From Edaphobacter dinghuensis (GTDB lineage Bacteria; Acidobacteriota; Terriglobia; Terriglobales; Acidobacteriaceae), in contig NZ_BMGT01000001.1 of assembly GCF_014640335.1 (NCBI RefSeq), positions 1,240,001-1,304,000 of the forward strand: a stretch of DNA of 64,000 nt. The letters are read 5' to 3'. The notes beneath the pieces were generated by a model that made no database searches, was not told the origin of the DNA, and saw only the letters and a program-made list of their open reading frames with translations. A program made the translations under genes and the position numbers. Within the stretch, counting starts at the first letter, position 1. Each line of letters begins with the position of its first letter. This document shows positions 54,901 to 62,533 of the stretch, one piece after another.

Positions 54901-56497
54901 GACATTCAAGACTCTGGCGTCGGTGCCTTTCCCGACGATGCTTCCCGGGTCGACAGTTCGGTTACACAATGAAGATAAAACTGGGTTGAATCCAACCACC
55001 TATCACGAGTATGTCGAGATATCGCAGCCTGCTACGGCAGAGCAGCCCTTCCGCCTGTGCGGTGTGCCCGATGCTTCAGGCCACCTGCCAATTATCGACG
55101 GAACAAAGGCTACCGGGCGTCCTGATACAAGTACGGACATCGCAGGTTATGGCCTTCTGACTCTTCATAACTCCGATGCCTTTGCCTACTGGCCAAAGTT
55201 TATAGCTGCACAATACATCGTTGTTGAAGGAATTCAGTTCCGCGATGCAAACCCCGTAACCAGCTACACCGCTCCGACAGGTTCTTCTCATGCCTGGCAG
55301 AGCTCTGCGGCATGCATTCATATCAGCGAGGCGCAGAACGTAACATTTGTTGGAAACGACATCGGAAGCTGCGGCAACGGCGTTCTGAGCGACTTCAACA
55401 GCAACGCCGGCTGGGGAGCATCCGATGTGAATGTGCTTTGGGAGGGCAACAATATCCATAACAACGGAATTGCCGGCTCGAACCAGGATCATCAGATGTA
55501 CCTACAATCGTGGAACAATATTGTGCAGTTCAATCGCATCGACAACTACACTAAGGGAGCTCTAGGCGCCAACATCAAGTCGCGCGGCCTGAACGACATC
55601 ATCCGTTATAACTACCTCGGTGACGGCACACAGCGAGAGATGGATCTGGTCGATGTCAAGGATGCTCCAGCCTACATGTCTTTTACAGGATTTCTAAGTG
55701 GCGGAACTAACTCCTTCCACGCGCTGTATAGCAAGGACAGCTATCCTGCCGACCGCATTGCAGCCGAGCAGGAGGCTTGGAACTCGCACTTTGTCTACGG
55801 AAATATCTATCAGAACAGCACCTCCGCGGCACCAATTCACTTCTCGATGGATACTGCTGGCGGCGAGCTTGCACGAAAAGGTTCGCTCTACTGGTACAAC
55901 AACACCTTCTACCAGAAAGCCTGCACGACATGTTCTTCTGTCTGGACCTTGTTCGATACCACGGGAGGAAACGGTACTTACTTTCCTCAGGCCCAGTTTC
56001 AGACCGTTCAAGCCTATAACAACGTTATATGGATGGACAGTGTCGCCAAGCCTTACTTCGAGTGGAATAACTACTCTGCATTTATTGGAGTTGGTGGCGG
56101 TAACCTTCTGACCTCGAATTGGGGAAGCGATCTTACGACGGGAGGCACTGGCACTGGCTGGAGCGTGGATTCGAGTGCCGTTGCTTACCAGGGAAGTCTG
56201 CCTCTGGATAACCACCTGACCGGCTTCGACAAGAACGACATCAAAACTTCCGGATCAATACCGTTTGACCGCACCTCATGGACCCTCGGCACCGCCATTA
56301 CCGCTGTGCAGAGCGTTCCATCCGCGGTCTGCGAGATGCCGACGCGGTTTGCCTATCTCCCCAATCTGGGCTACGCCGTTCCTCGAACAGCGACCCCAAA
56401 TGTGGGCGCAACCGATACCATCGCCGAAACCGCAGAGCTTATCAACCAGGCAGCCGGAAGCGGCAGATACAACACGCGCTACTCGAACTGCCACTAG
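51995..56497 (+). CDS. Large secreted beta-helix / Ig-domain protein
   Basis: The ATG at 51995 starts directly at a signal peptide (MKKILLSLFLVLSCVSAHA); an earlier in-frame ATG at 51941 does not. The product is 1500 residues. Domain 1 (about 20-590) is a right-handed parallel beta-helix ending with NPSIGAFEYGSG, as in choice-of-anchor-Q proteins. Then a bacterial Ig-like domain (about 603-700), a linker of five PPPVT repeats, a second Ig-like region and a second beta-helix (about 980-1480). Beta-helix proteins often bind or cleave polysaccharide (lyases, epimerases). No catalytic motif is identified. Placed in the exopolysaccharide locus, it may modify or bind that polymer outside the cell. 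Confidence 0.82.
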   Translation: MKKILLSLFLVLSCVSAHAKTWYIRTDGGTATQCTGLVNAAYSGSGTAQPCAYNHPFYLVTNNVDTTPFAWKIAGGDTVQFEDVGPYYIGQGFNGLGQSWLACASDNLDCVLPNLPAGTAGNPTRFLGKNAGSCHTAGHTGTLNPTQWIGLNGDFWMLSIQNTSYVDVECFDFTQPDQCSMGGTGFLPADQVCSNGVNNYVKHGLMLSYLTGQGPSNSTVSDLSIHGLSNEAVSGGKMNQSASDVMNLSDIYIYGNGGAGFDSDAGNCGNSCESVGTVNINHWIVNWNGCVEVKPNGGTIGGNGYTDCTDQSHSGYGDGFTMIAEGNSTWNVSDISVNWNTQDGFDGLHMGDDPTTNPVVNITRLSAQGNMGQQLKTGGSIKLTNSWFNGNCRRLSTPFAPNPNGYNAQLGDFCRAGPISIAIQLLDGRSSTIENNTSVGYSQTMWAFLCVEGQTCSTATQVVFLNNLNFGINDPDSGDNPVPAGMYFGESPFAVTDPFANQGSSISHNLWYGVRGAAPFGTCPQDVTYETNAVCANPKLVAETDYDNINPALTASSPAIGAGIPITGMATDFADASRPVSNPSIGAFEYGSGTGGTTTAPTSQPATVTLSVPSSTVTAGQPVTLSATLAVSGSVVPTGTVSFMNGSTSLGTATLSNSGTATLSLSSLAAGNYTVTAVYSGDSHYGAGTSNAVAVTVSGTSSTTPPPVTGTPPPVTGTPPPVTSTPPPVTSSPPPVTGSSPGTAAITISQPNYGFNVIPGSTRRVFATATNATSSQITWSVKSGSAQISSTTGPWVDVTAPATGSSCSYTGTSAQYGVSSSTQFTIEAALAESGAKVATATFNVCNPTVEVSVVPFYRALYANQPADVQSLVLGAVNQNVHWAITSQPKGGDGKLTDSASRDTLFVGTVPGRYELTATSVANTGKSATAILYVTGHKMPYRVTPNLTEPVDCSVDPSMQGAVYEVGPSQTFKTLASVPFPTMLPGSTVRLHNEDKTGLNPTTYHEYVEISQPATAEQPFRLCGVPDASGHLPIIDGTKATGRPDTSTDIAGYGLLTLHNSDAFAYWPKFIAAQYIVVEGIQFRDANPVTSYTAPTGSSHAWQSSAACIHISEAQNVTFVGNDIGSCGNGVLSDFNSNAGWGASDVNVLWEGNNIHNNGIAGSNQDHQMYLQSWNNIVQFNRIDNYTKGALGANIKSRGLNDIIRYNYLGDGTQREMDLVDVKDAPAYMSFTGFLSGGTNSFHALYSKDSYPADRIAAEQEAWNSHFVYGNIYQNSTSAAPIHFSMDTAGGELARKGSLYWYNNTFYQKACTTCSSVWTLFDTTGGNGTYFPQAQFQTVQAYNNVIWMDSVAKPYFEWNNYSAFIGVGGGNLLTSNWGSDLTTGGTGTGWSVDSSAVAYQGSLPLDNHLTGFDKNDIKTSGSIPFDRTSWTLGTAITAVQSVPSAVCEMPTRFAYLPNLGYAVPRTATPNVGATDTIAETAELINQAAGSGRYNTRYSNCH
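54104..54208 (+). repeat. Five tandem 21-base repeats encoding a PPPVT linker
   Basis: Five head-to-tail in-frame units, each coding T/S-PPPVT-G/S. Codons differ between copies while the amino acids are held, so the peptide is under selection rather than freshly duplicated. The segment is a rigid extended linker between the Ig-like domains of the beta-helix protein. Confidence 0.85.
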
Positions 56498-56691
56498 ACG
56501 CATCGAGCCGCATCTCCCATAAGCCCTGGAGCAGCCATGGAACTGGCTTGTATCCGGGGGCTTTTGGCTTAACGCCGGTGCGAACCGCTGCAATCAACTC
56601 TGCGACGAGCCTGCTTCTGCCATCACACCCGCGCTTCATGGCAATGTTTCGGTAGACTCATAAGGTACGTTTGCTTCGAGGGTACTTATTC

Positions 56692-57273
56692 ATGAAATTT
56701 CGGTTTATTGCTTTCGTCGTCTGCCTGTCTCTGACGACCGTTGCGGCCCAGGCCCAGTTCGGCCTCTATCTCAACCCCCTTGCCACTCGAGTCAGTAACT
56801 CGCAGGCCGATACAGGCCCCTTTGCTTTCCTTGGAGCAAACACCACCTCCAGGATGTTCTACGGTGTGGATATGGGAGGCTACTACAACTTCTATAAGCA
56901 GGGTAAAAATGAGGTCGGCGTGGATGTCCGCGACTCCATCGTGCACGGCAACAATGCATCGCTGAACAGTTTCATGCTGGGGCTTCGGGTCGCGACCCAG
57001 CCTTTCAAGAACCCATTGAAGCCATATATCCAAGCCTCGGTCGGTCTCGGCACGACCCGTCCACCTACCAGCACCGTGCGCATCAATCGTGCTCAGTATG
57101 GAGTCTTCGGCGGAGCAGATTACCCACTCAACCGGCACGTAGATTTCCGTGTCGTCGAAGTAGGCTTCAACTCTCTTCAGACTGCCAGCAGCTCGACCAT
57201 TGGTGGCACCGGAAGTATCCCAGCTTCCAGGCTGCTTAGCTTCAGCACCGGTTTTGTCTTTCGCTTCCGCTAG
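56692..57273 (+). CDS. Outer-membrane beta-barrel-like protein
   Basis: The ATG at 56692 has GAGGG nine bases ahead and starts a signal peptide (FIAFVVCLSLTTVAAQA); product 193 residues. The mature chain alternates hydrophobic and polar residues in about eight strands (SVGLGTTRPPTSTV, VFGGADYPLNRHVDFRVVEV) and ends FVFRFR, with an aromatic near the end as for barrel proteins of the OmpA/OmpW size class. It sits just before a shared terminator and the prsT-type gene. Function unknown; a small porin or surface adhesin-like barrel is likely. Confidence 0.75.
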   Translation: MKFRFIAFVVCLSLTTVAAQAQFGLYLNPLATRVSNSQADTGPFAFLGANTTSRMFYGVDMGGYYNFYKQGKNEVGVDVRDSIVHGNNASLNSFMLGLRVATQPFKNPLKPYIQASVGLGTTRPPTSTVRINRAQYGVFGGADYPLNRHVDFRVVEVGFNSLQTASSSTIGGTGSIPASRLLSFSTGFVFRFR

Positions 57274-57313
57274 CCGTCTTCAGTAGTCTTCCTATCGCTT
57301 CGCGCCGTGGACC

Positions 57314-57345
57314 GGGCCTTATCAACCGATAAGGCCCAGTTCCTT
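57314..57345 (+). terminator. Hairpin terminator after the barrel protein gene, overlapping the end of prsT
   Basis: A 10-bp perfect stem, GGGCCTTATC (57314-57323) with GATAAGGCCC (57328-57337), a 4-base loop, then AGTTCCTTTTC. The stop codon of the convergent TPR gene lies inside it. The T-run is only on the + side. Confidence 0.65.
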
Positions 57346-59619
57346 TTCTGCGTCCTTCGCTGTCTGCGTATTTGGAGCCAGGGCAGCGGCCTTCTTCAGA
57401 TGAAGCTCGGCGTTCGTCTTGTCAGAGAGCTTGCTGTAGATCATCCCCAGGTGATATTGGATCGATGCGCTGTCGGGGGAGGTCTTGACCGTATCTTCCA
57501 GCACATCGCGGGCTGAATCGTAGTTCCCCTTCTGGTAGTAGACCCACGCCAGCGTGTCGGCAGCATCGGGTGAATTAGGCATCTGGCGGCGTGCCGTCTG
57601 TGCCAGCGACAGGGCGACGTCCAGATTGCCGCCCGTCTCCGTCATCAGGTAGGCGAGGTTGTTCGAGGCGACTGCTTGATCAGGTTCGATCGACAGCGCT
57701 TTCTTGTACGAATCGGTAGCACCGCTGCGATCGCCCTGTGCCTCCTGCAACGAACCCAGCACGGTGAACGCCTGAGCATCGTTGGGATGGTCCTTCGTCC
57801 ACTGCTGCCAAGTGGCAATCGCCTTCGGTGTATCGCCGACACCAACCTGCGCACGAGCATAGGCCATCACGGCAGACTGGTCCTTCGGATTGATCTGCAT
57901 TGCCTTCTGCGCCGAGGCGAGCGATCCATTGGCATCTCCCGACTGCATCTGCAGCCCTGCCAGCAGGTCATACATCTCGCTGTTTTGCGGAGACTTGGCG
58001 ATCTGTTCCTGTACCCGGCTCAGCGCCTTTGCGGGCTGCTTCTGATAGATGTAGGTGGAGGCCAGCAGGCTCAGGGCTCGTGCCGAGTTGGGGTTGTTCT
58101 GCAGCGACTGCTCCAGCAGGCTCTGTGCTTCAGGAACCTTCTTCTGGATCAGGCGAAGCTGGGCCAGCTCCAGATATGCTCCCGCGTTCTTCGGATCAAG
58201 CTTGATGGCCTGGTTGAAGTCAGCCTCAGCCTTGTCCCATAGCTTCTGGCTTCCCTCGGCCATACCGCGCCACAGGTAGGGAATCGCCGACTGCGGTGCA
58301 ATGGCGATGCTCGCCTCGGCCACCTGTGCCAGCGTCGTATAGTCATGGAGCTGCAACGAAACCTGCGCCAGGCCGCTCTGCGCTTCCAGGCTCTTCGGAT
58401 TGATGCGCGATGCATCGCGGAAGCTCTGCTGCGCTGTATTGGTGTCGCCCTTTGCAAGTGCCGCACGGCCCAGCCAGAGCTTGACCTGCAGGTTCTCCGG
58501 ATTGGCCTTGGCCGCCTTCTGCAACACGCCGAACGCCTCGTCCGTCTTATTGTCGTTGAGGAGGAGCATGCTCTTTAGAACAGCTACCTCGGGAAGATTG
58601 CTGTCCGTCTTGTTCAGCTCGTCGGAGATCTCACGCACCTTCGGAATGTCGCCCTTGCGCAGCAGAATCTGCGCATAGACGAGCTTCAGCGGAGCGCTCT
58701 TCGGATGCTTCGATACCAGGTCGGCATACGCGGCATTTGCTTTGTCGAGTTGACCGGTGCGCAAGTAGTAGGAAGCCAGCAGATCGGCGCCCGTACCCGT
58801 ATCGTTCAGGTCCTCGGTCGCCTGATGCAATGTCGCCTCTGCATTTCCCGTATCGTTCCGGCGGATATAGAAGTTGGCGAGGCTCGCGCGCGCGATGATG
58901 TTCTTCGGATCGGCGGCGATGGCATTCTTCAGCTCGGTCTCAGCTCCTGCCAGATCGTTCTTCTTTTCGAGCAGCGCCGCCAGCACCAGGTGCGCCGTCA
59001 CATTCTTGCCGTCAAGCGAGACGGCCTTGCGAAGCTCGCCTTCAGCAGCAGTGCCGCTGGTCGGATCAGAGCTTTCGAGCAATCCGAGCGAGGCATGGAA
59101 GCCCGCACGGTTTGGATCGAGAGCAAGCGCCTGGTTGATCTGCTTGAGAGCCTCGGCCCGGTCGCCCTTCGTCGCCGCAATGCTTGAGAGCAGAGCGTAG
59201 GCATCGGCATTTTTGCTGTCGAGTGCGAGAACCGCATTGGCCTGGTCGGCGGCCTTGTCCGGCTGATGACCAGCGAGCAACAGATTGCCCAGGTCAATGC
59301 GTGCCTTCAGGTTGTTCGGCTGCAGATCGACGGTACGCATCAGCTCGGCATAGCCCTGCATCATCGCACCCTGCTTCAGGTAGACCTTCGACAGCTCATA
59401 GTGCGCGTCGCCGAAGTTGTGGTCCACCTTCAACGCATTCGAGAACTGGATTGCGGCTTCCTTTAGCTTGCCCTGGTCTTCATAGCGCTTTCCGCTGTCC
59501 AGATACCGATGCTTCAGCTTATTGGGGTCGCGTTTGCAGCCCATATTGAGGCTCAGTGTTACGGCCAGACCCAAAACCACGAAAACCCGATATCTTGCCG
59601 GAGTCAGTAATCTCTTCAT
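57322..59619 (-). CDS. prsT: PEP-CTERM system TPR lipoprotein (PrsT-like)
   Basis: A 765-residue protein with a lipoprotein signal: hydrophobic core then LSLNMGC, lipidated Cys28. The rest is about twenty tandem TPR units (for example AHYELSKVYLKQGAMMQGYAE and the LAWVYYQKGNYDSARDVL unit at the end). The length, lipobox and position beside epsI and the exosortase match the PrsT family, a constant part of XrtA/PEP-CTERM exopolysaccharide clusters, thought to scaffold export or assembly. A sigma-54-type promoter lies 95 bases upstream. Confidence 0.88.
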   Translation of the reverse strand: MKRLLTPARYRVFVVLGLAVTLSLNMGCKRDPNKLKHRYLDSGKRYEDQGKLKEAAIQFSNALKVDHNFGDAHYELSKVYLKQGAMMQGYAELMRTVDLQPNNLKARIDLGNLLLAGHQPDKAADQANAVLALDSKNADAYALLSSIAATKGDRAEALKQINQALALDPNRAGFHASLGLLESSDPTSGTAAEGELRKAVSLDGKNVTAHLVLAALLEKKNDLAGAETELKNAIAADPKNIIARASLANFYIRRNDTGNAEATLHQATEDLNDTGTGADLLASYYLRTGQLDKANAAYADLVSKHPKSAPLKLVYAQILLRKGDIPKVREISDELNKTDSNLPEVAVLKSMLLLNDNKTDEAFGVLQKAAKANPENLQVKLWLGRAALAKGDTNTAQQSFRDASRINPKSLEAQSGLAQVSLQLHDYTTLAQVAEASIAIAPQSAIPYLWRGMAEGSQKLWDKAEADFNQAIKLDPKNAGAYLELAQLRLIQKKVPEAQSLLEQSLQNNPNSARALSLLASTYIYQKQPAKALSRVQEQIAKSPQNSEMYDLLAGLQMQSGDANGSLASAQKAMQINPKDQSAVMAYARAQVGVGDTPKAIATWQQWTKDHPNDAQAFTVLGSLQEAQGDRSGATDSYKKALSIEPDQAVASNNLAYLMTETGGNLDVALSLAQTARRQMPNSPDAADTLAWVYYQKGNYDSARDVLEDTVKTSPDSASIQYHLGMIYSKLSDKTNAELHLKKAAALAPNTQTAKDAEKELGLIG

Positions 59620-59713
59620 TGCGCTTTCCTCGATCCTTGTTCAAAACAAACTTTATCTTGTAGTGCGTGCTATACCTGCCGTCGCATGGTATTGGACCCT
59701 TGTTTATACCCTG

Positions 59714-59729
59714 AGCAATTCTTGTTCCA
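59714..59729 (-). promoter_or_regulatory. Sigma-54 type promoter before prsT
   Basis: On the - strand the sequence reads TGGAACAAGAATTGCT: the -24 GG and -12 GC pairs are at the right spacing with a perfect TTGCT element. Only two positions in the -24 part differ from TGGCAYG. It lies 95 bases before the prsT ATG, in the gap after epsI. Confidence 0.6.
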
Positions 59730-59737
59730 TATCGTCT

Positions 59738-60415
59738 CTAGTTTGGGATGAATCGGGGCAGCATCGGTGCCATTAAGGCAGTAAAGCGAAGTGCGCGTTT
59801 CCGCGCCTCCGCAACCGTCTCTGTCGGCGCAATCTGTGTGATGACGCGTACCAGCGCTCCATCGGTGCGGTTCATGCGGATCGCGTCGGCGACCATGTAA
59901 GCCCTGGCGACATACTCATTGGGAATGCTTCTCCCATGCGCCTGGTACCAGTAAATGACAAACTGTCTCGTGTCCCCATTGCTGATCTGGTACTCGCCGA
60001 CCCTATAGCTTTTACCGTTCACATCCTGCATCGTGATGTAGCGGCGGGAATCGAACGTCCAGCCCGCACCTGGCAGGCAGTTCTGCGGCGAGTGGATGGA
60101 CTGGCCCGTACGCTGGGTGGGGAAGTAGCCGATAAACAGACCGATCGGAAGATTAGAACCAACCGGCGTTGAATCCTGGCCGATTTGGATGGGCAGCGAG
60201 CTGGTGTAGACCCGATTGAGAAAGTCACCCTTTCCCAATATGGCGAGAACATCGTCTGCGATGGGCAGGTCCTGGCCCGTCCATTGGCCGATCGTCTCCG
60301 GCATCTGGCTCAAAGGCTGGCTGAACGGTACGCGATCTTTATCCCCACGGCTGTGCAGGATAAGTGCGGTAACGAAGAGGAGAAGGACGACTGTCCAGAA
60401 CTTCGGCGATTTCAT
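59738..60415 (-). CDS. epsI: Exosortase-associated protein EpsI
   Basis: The ATG at 60415 (MKSPKFWTVV) overlaps the exosortase stop by four bases and starts an N-terminal membrane anchor (VVLLLFVTALIL); product 225 residues. The body (DRVPFSQPLSQMPETIGQWTG, then GFDFGYFPTQRTGQ-like GLFIGYFPTQRTGQ and SPQNCLPGAGW) matches the EpsI/DUF3485 family that accompanies exosortases, often fused to them. Its role in polysaccharide export or sorting is not defined. A 121-base gap carries the prsT promoter downstream. Confidence 0.9.
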   Translation of the reverse strand: MKSPKFWTVVLLLFVTALILHSRGDKDRVPFSQPLSQMPETIGQWTGQDLPIADDVLAILGKGDFLNRVYTSSLPIQIGQDSTPVGSNLPIGLFIGYFPTQRTGQSIHSPQNCLPGAGWTFDSRRYITMQDVNGKSYRVGEYQISNGDTRQFVIYWYQAHGRSIPNEYVARAYMVADAIRMNRTDGALVRVITQIAPTETVAEARKRALRFTALMAPMLPRFIPN

Positions 60416-61344
60416 GCTTTTTTCCCAGTCGTCGGTCGAATGAGCTGCATAGTCCGGTGCACCAGGTACAGGCAGCAGAGTGAGATGACGAACATCACCC
60501 AACCGGAAAACTCGTGAAAGAACCCAAGCGCCTTGTCCGGGTCCCAGTATTGAACGCACAAGCCTGTGCCGACGATGCGGACGACATTGGCGGCGACGGC
60601 AATGGGAATGCTGGCCAGCGCCAGAATCGTCCGGCGCGATGTAGTGCGCTCAAGGAAATAGCCGTAAAAGACTGCCAGCGCAAACAGGCTCATCAACGAA
60701 CGGATGCCGCTGCACGCCTCGGCTACTTCCAGCTTCATCACCGGCAACTGAATGACGTTGCCCTCTTGCAGCACCGGAACACCCAGCATCGGCAGAATGT
60801 TGCTCGCAATGTGCGACGCCATAAGCTGCAGCGGAAAGGTAATGTGATTGAAGATAATGGCGGGAATCGGAATGGCGAGGATCAGTACCAAAAGGGGAAA
60901 CCGCAACTCGCGCAGCATCCGGCTGCCGAAGAACGTCCATATCAGTCCTGCCATCAGGAAAAGGAAGGACATGCGGGTGGTAAACAGCTCTACCCCATAG
61001 ACGCCGAGAATCAGCAGGATAATCCCGAGTACGATCAGCGAGAACCCGCGCCATGTCGGCTCTACCGGAATGGTACTTAGCTTTGCCCTCTTGTCCCATA
61101 TCAGGTACCCGGCAAACAGCGGCACCAGGAAACCGTGCGAGTAGTCGGGAATGGTGTACCAGTCGTAAACCAGTTTGGCGGCAATATGGTAGTAGATTGC
61201 GACCAGAAGTGCGGCGATGATGGCATAAGGTAGCCAGCCGTATTTCTGTGTCCCGTTCGCGGCGTTCGAGCCGCTTGGCTCGCGGCCTTGCCGGTCCGCG
61301 ATCAGCTCAGGAGGGTAGGACTCGGCTTGAGTGCTGCCTGTCAT
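60412..61344 (-). CDS. Exosortase, membrane cysteine transpeptidase for PEP-CTERM proteins
   Basis: The ATG at 61344 (MTGSTQ) gives 310 residues with eight hydrophobic segments. The catalytic set is clear: Cys211 in VAEACSGIRS, Arg256 in ANVVRIVG and His277 in FFHEFSGW, all at membrane boundaries, plus the DYSHGFLVP motif (67-75). The frame continues to 61476, but a sigma-54-type promoter at 61378-61393 lies within that extension, so the later start is preferred. Exosortases cut the PEP-CTERM tail after export; the substrate seen here is encoded at 30.5 kb. It is coupled to epsI by a 4-base overlap. Confidence 0.93.
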   Translation of the reverse strand: MTGSTQAESYPPELIADRQGREPSGSNAANGTQKYGWLPYAIIAALLVAIYYHIAAKLVYDWYTIPDYSHGFLVPLFAGYLIWDKRAKLSTIPVEPTWRGFSLIVLGIILLILGVYGVELFTTRMSFLFLMAGLIWTFFGSRMLRELRFPLLVLILAIPIPAIIFNHITFPLQLMASHIASNILPMLGVPVLQEGNVIQLPVMKLEVAEACSGIRSLMSLFALAVFYGYFLERTTSRRTILALASIPIAVAANVVRIVGTGLCVQYWDPDKALGFFHEFSGWVMFVISLCCLYLVHRTMQLIRPTTGKKA

Positions 61345-61377
61345 TCGTAAGACGTTATACTTCACATATCCCCTGTA

Positions 61378-61393
61378 TGCAATTTGCATGCCG
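61378..61393 (-). promoter_or_regulatory. Sigma-54 type promoter for the exosortase operon
   Basis: On the - strand the sequence is CGGCATGCAAATTGCA, matching the YTGGCAYG-N4-TTGCW consensus at all but the first T. The -12 element is about 35 bases upstream of the ATG at 61344, giving a leader near 23 bases. The same stretch contains the palindrome ATGCAATTTGCAT, so overlap with an operator cannot be excluded. Confidence 0.7.
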
Positions 61394-61650
61394 CAGTCAT
61401 GCGACCGGTTTACCGTCGAAAGGACTCCGATAACCGTCAAAGTGGAAGACGGTCGGACAAATGATAGGAAAAACATTTCCTACAAGTGCTGTCGATTTGC
61501 ACACCAATGCAGTCGTATTGGTGCCTCGGCGCTCCTTCTCGGAACTATAGACCATAAGCAAATGAGATGGCATGACAACTATCGGCAGAACTGGCAAAAA
61601 ATTGCAGCTGTTTAATAAAACCTGATAAAACCCTGCCCCGTTCTCCGGTT

Positions 61651-61666
61651 TGGCATTCCTCGTGCT
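61651..61666 (+). promoter_or_regulatory. Sigma-54 type promoter for the Wza-like export operon
   Basis: TGGCATTCCTCGTGCT has a perfect TGGCAT -24 element and TGCT -12 element with the GG and GC pairs at the right spacing; one T of TTGC is G. It would start transcription near 61677, about 220 bases before the preferred ATG of the export gene. Confidence 0.6.
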
Positions 61667-61900
61667 TGAAAACCGGGTACTAAGCAAAGGATTCCTATGA
61701 TTGCAGGGTTTACAAAACGAAATCGAGGGTGCATCGATCGGGAGGGTAACCCAACTCGTCTGGTAGTTGATTTAACTCCTCTGGCGCAGAGTTCCCTATT
61801 GGGACATGATTGGATGTTCAGGACAAAAAAGCTGCACCAGCAAGCAGATGAGGCAAAATGGGAGAAGCCGGTTAACGGCTCGAATAGGGGGAGTTACCTG

Positions 61901-62533
61901 ATGAAGTGGTCTCTTGTTTTGCTCATGGCAATGTCGTCTGCGATGCCTGCTGTTGCGGTAGCCCAGCAAGCGCAATCTCCAGCCGCAGCCACTGCGCAGA
62001 ATACCGTGTCGGATGCAACGCAGAAGCCATCGACAACGGACTCCAGCGATATTGCCCACTATATTATCGGGCCCGAAGACTCCCTTCAGATCACGGTCTG
62101 GAAGGAGCCCACGCTCTCCGGCACAGTTCCCGTGCGCCCCGACGGCAGAATCTCGCTGGTTCTTCTGGGCGACCTGCAGGCTGCTGGCATGACCCCCATG
62201 CAACTCGCTGCCGATATCACTCAGCGGCTTAAGAAATACGTTCAGGACCCCATCGTTTCGGTCGTCGTTCTTGCCGTCAACAGCCAGAGGGTCTTCATGA
62301 TCGGCGAGGTGGGACATGTCGGAGCCATCTCGATGACCGCGGGCATGACCCCCTTGCAGGCCATCGCCGCAGCCGGCGGTCTGTCGCCATTTGCTCACTC
62401 CAAACACATCTATATTCTGCGTGGCACCGGAGCTACCCAGAAGAAGATCCCCTACGACTATAAAAAGGCGCTGAAAGGCGACGATAAACAGGGCGTTTCG
62501 CTTCAACCTGGCGACACGATTGTGGTCCCATGA
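61901..62533 (+). CDS. Polysaccharide export protein, Wza/PrsD-like (Poly_export and SLBB domains)
   Basis: The ATG at 61901 follows a strong GGGGGAG and begins a signal peptide (MKWSLVLLMAMSSAMPAVAVAQ); product 210 residues. The mature part has the Poly_export domain (YIIGPEDSLQITVWKEPTLSGTVPVRPDGRISL, residues about 60-90 onwards) and an SLBB domain (VFMIGEVGHVGAISM). It lacks a lipobox Cys at the signal end, unlike classic Wza, so it may be periplasmic. The first gene of the export operon, it overlaps the next gene by four bases. Confidence 0.9.
   Translation: MKWSLVLLMAMSSAMPAVAVAQQAQSPAAATAQNTVSDATQKPSTTDSSDIAHYIIGPEDSLQITVWKEPTLSGTVPVRPDGRISLVLLGDLQAAGMTPMQLAADITQRLKKYVQDPIVSVVVLAVNSQRVFMIGEVGHVGAISMTAGMTPLQAIAAAGGLSPFAHSKHIYILRGTGATQKKIPYDYKKALKGDDKQGVSLQPGDTIVVP

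Larger units (their letters stand above)
61345..61900. promoter_or_regulatory. Divergent control region between exosortase and export operons
   Basis: About 550 bases without a convincing gene. It holds two sigma-54-type promoters pointing outward (61378-61393 on - and 61651-61666 on +). An ORF opening at 61697 runs in frame into the export gene but its first 68 codons show no signal or domain; a long untranslated leader of about 220 bases is the alternative. Confidence 0.5.

Noticed and set aside
61697..61900. 68-codon N-terminal extension of the export protein
   Set aside because: A strong ribosome site and signal peptide begin at 61901; the extension has no signal or domain. Kept only as a possible leader ORF.
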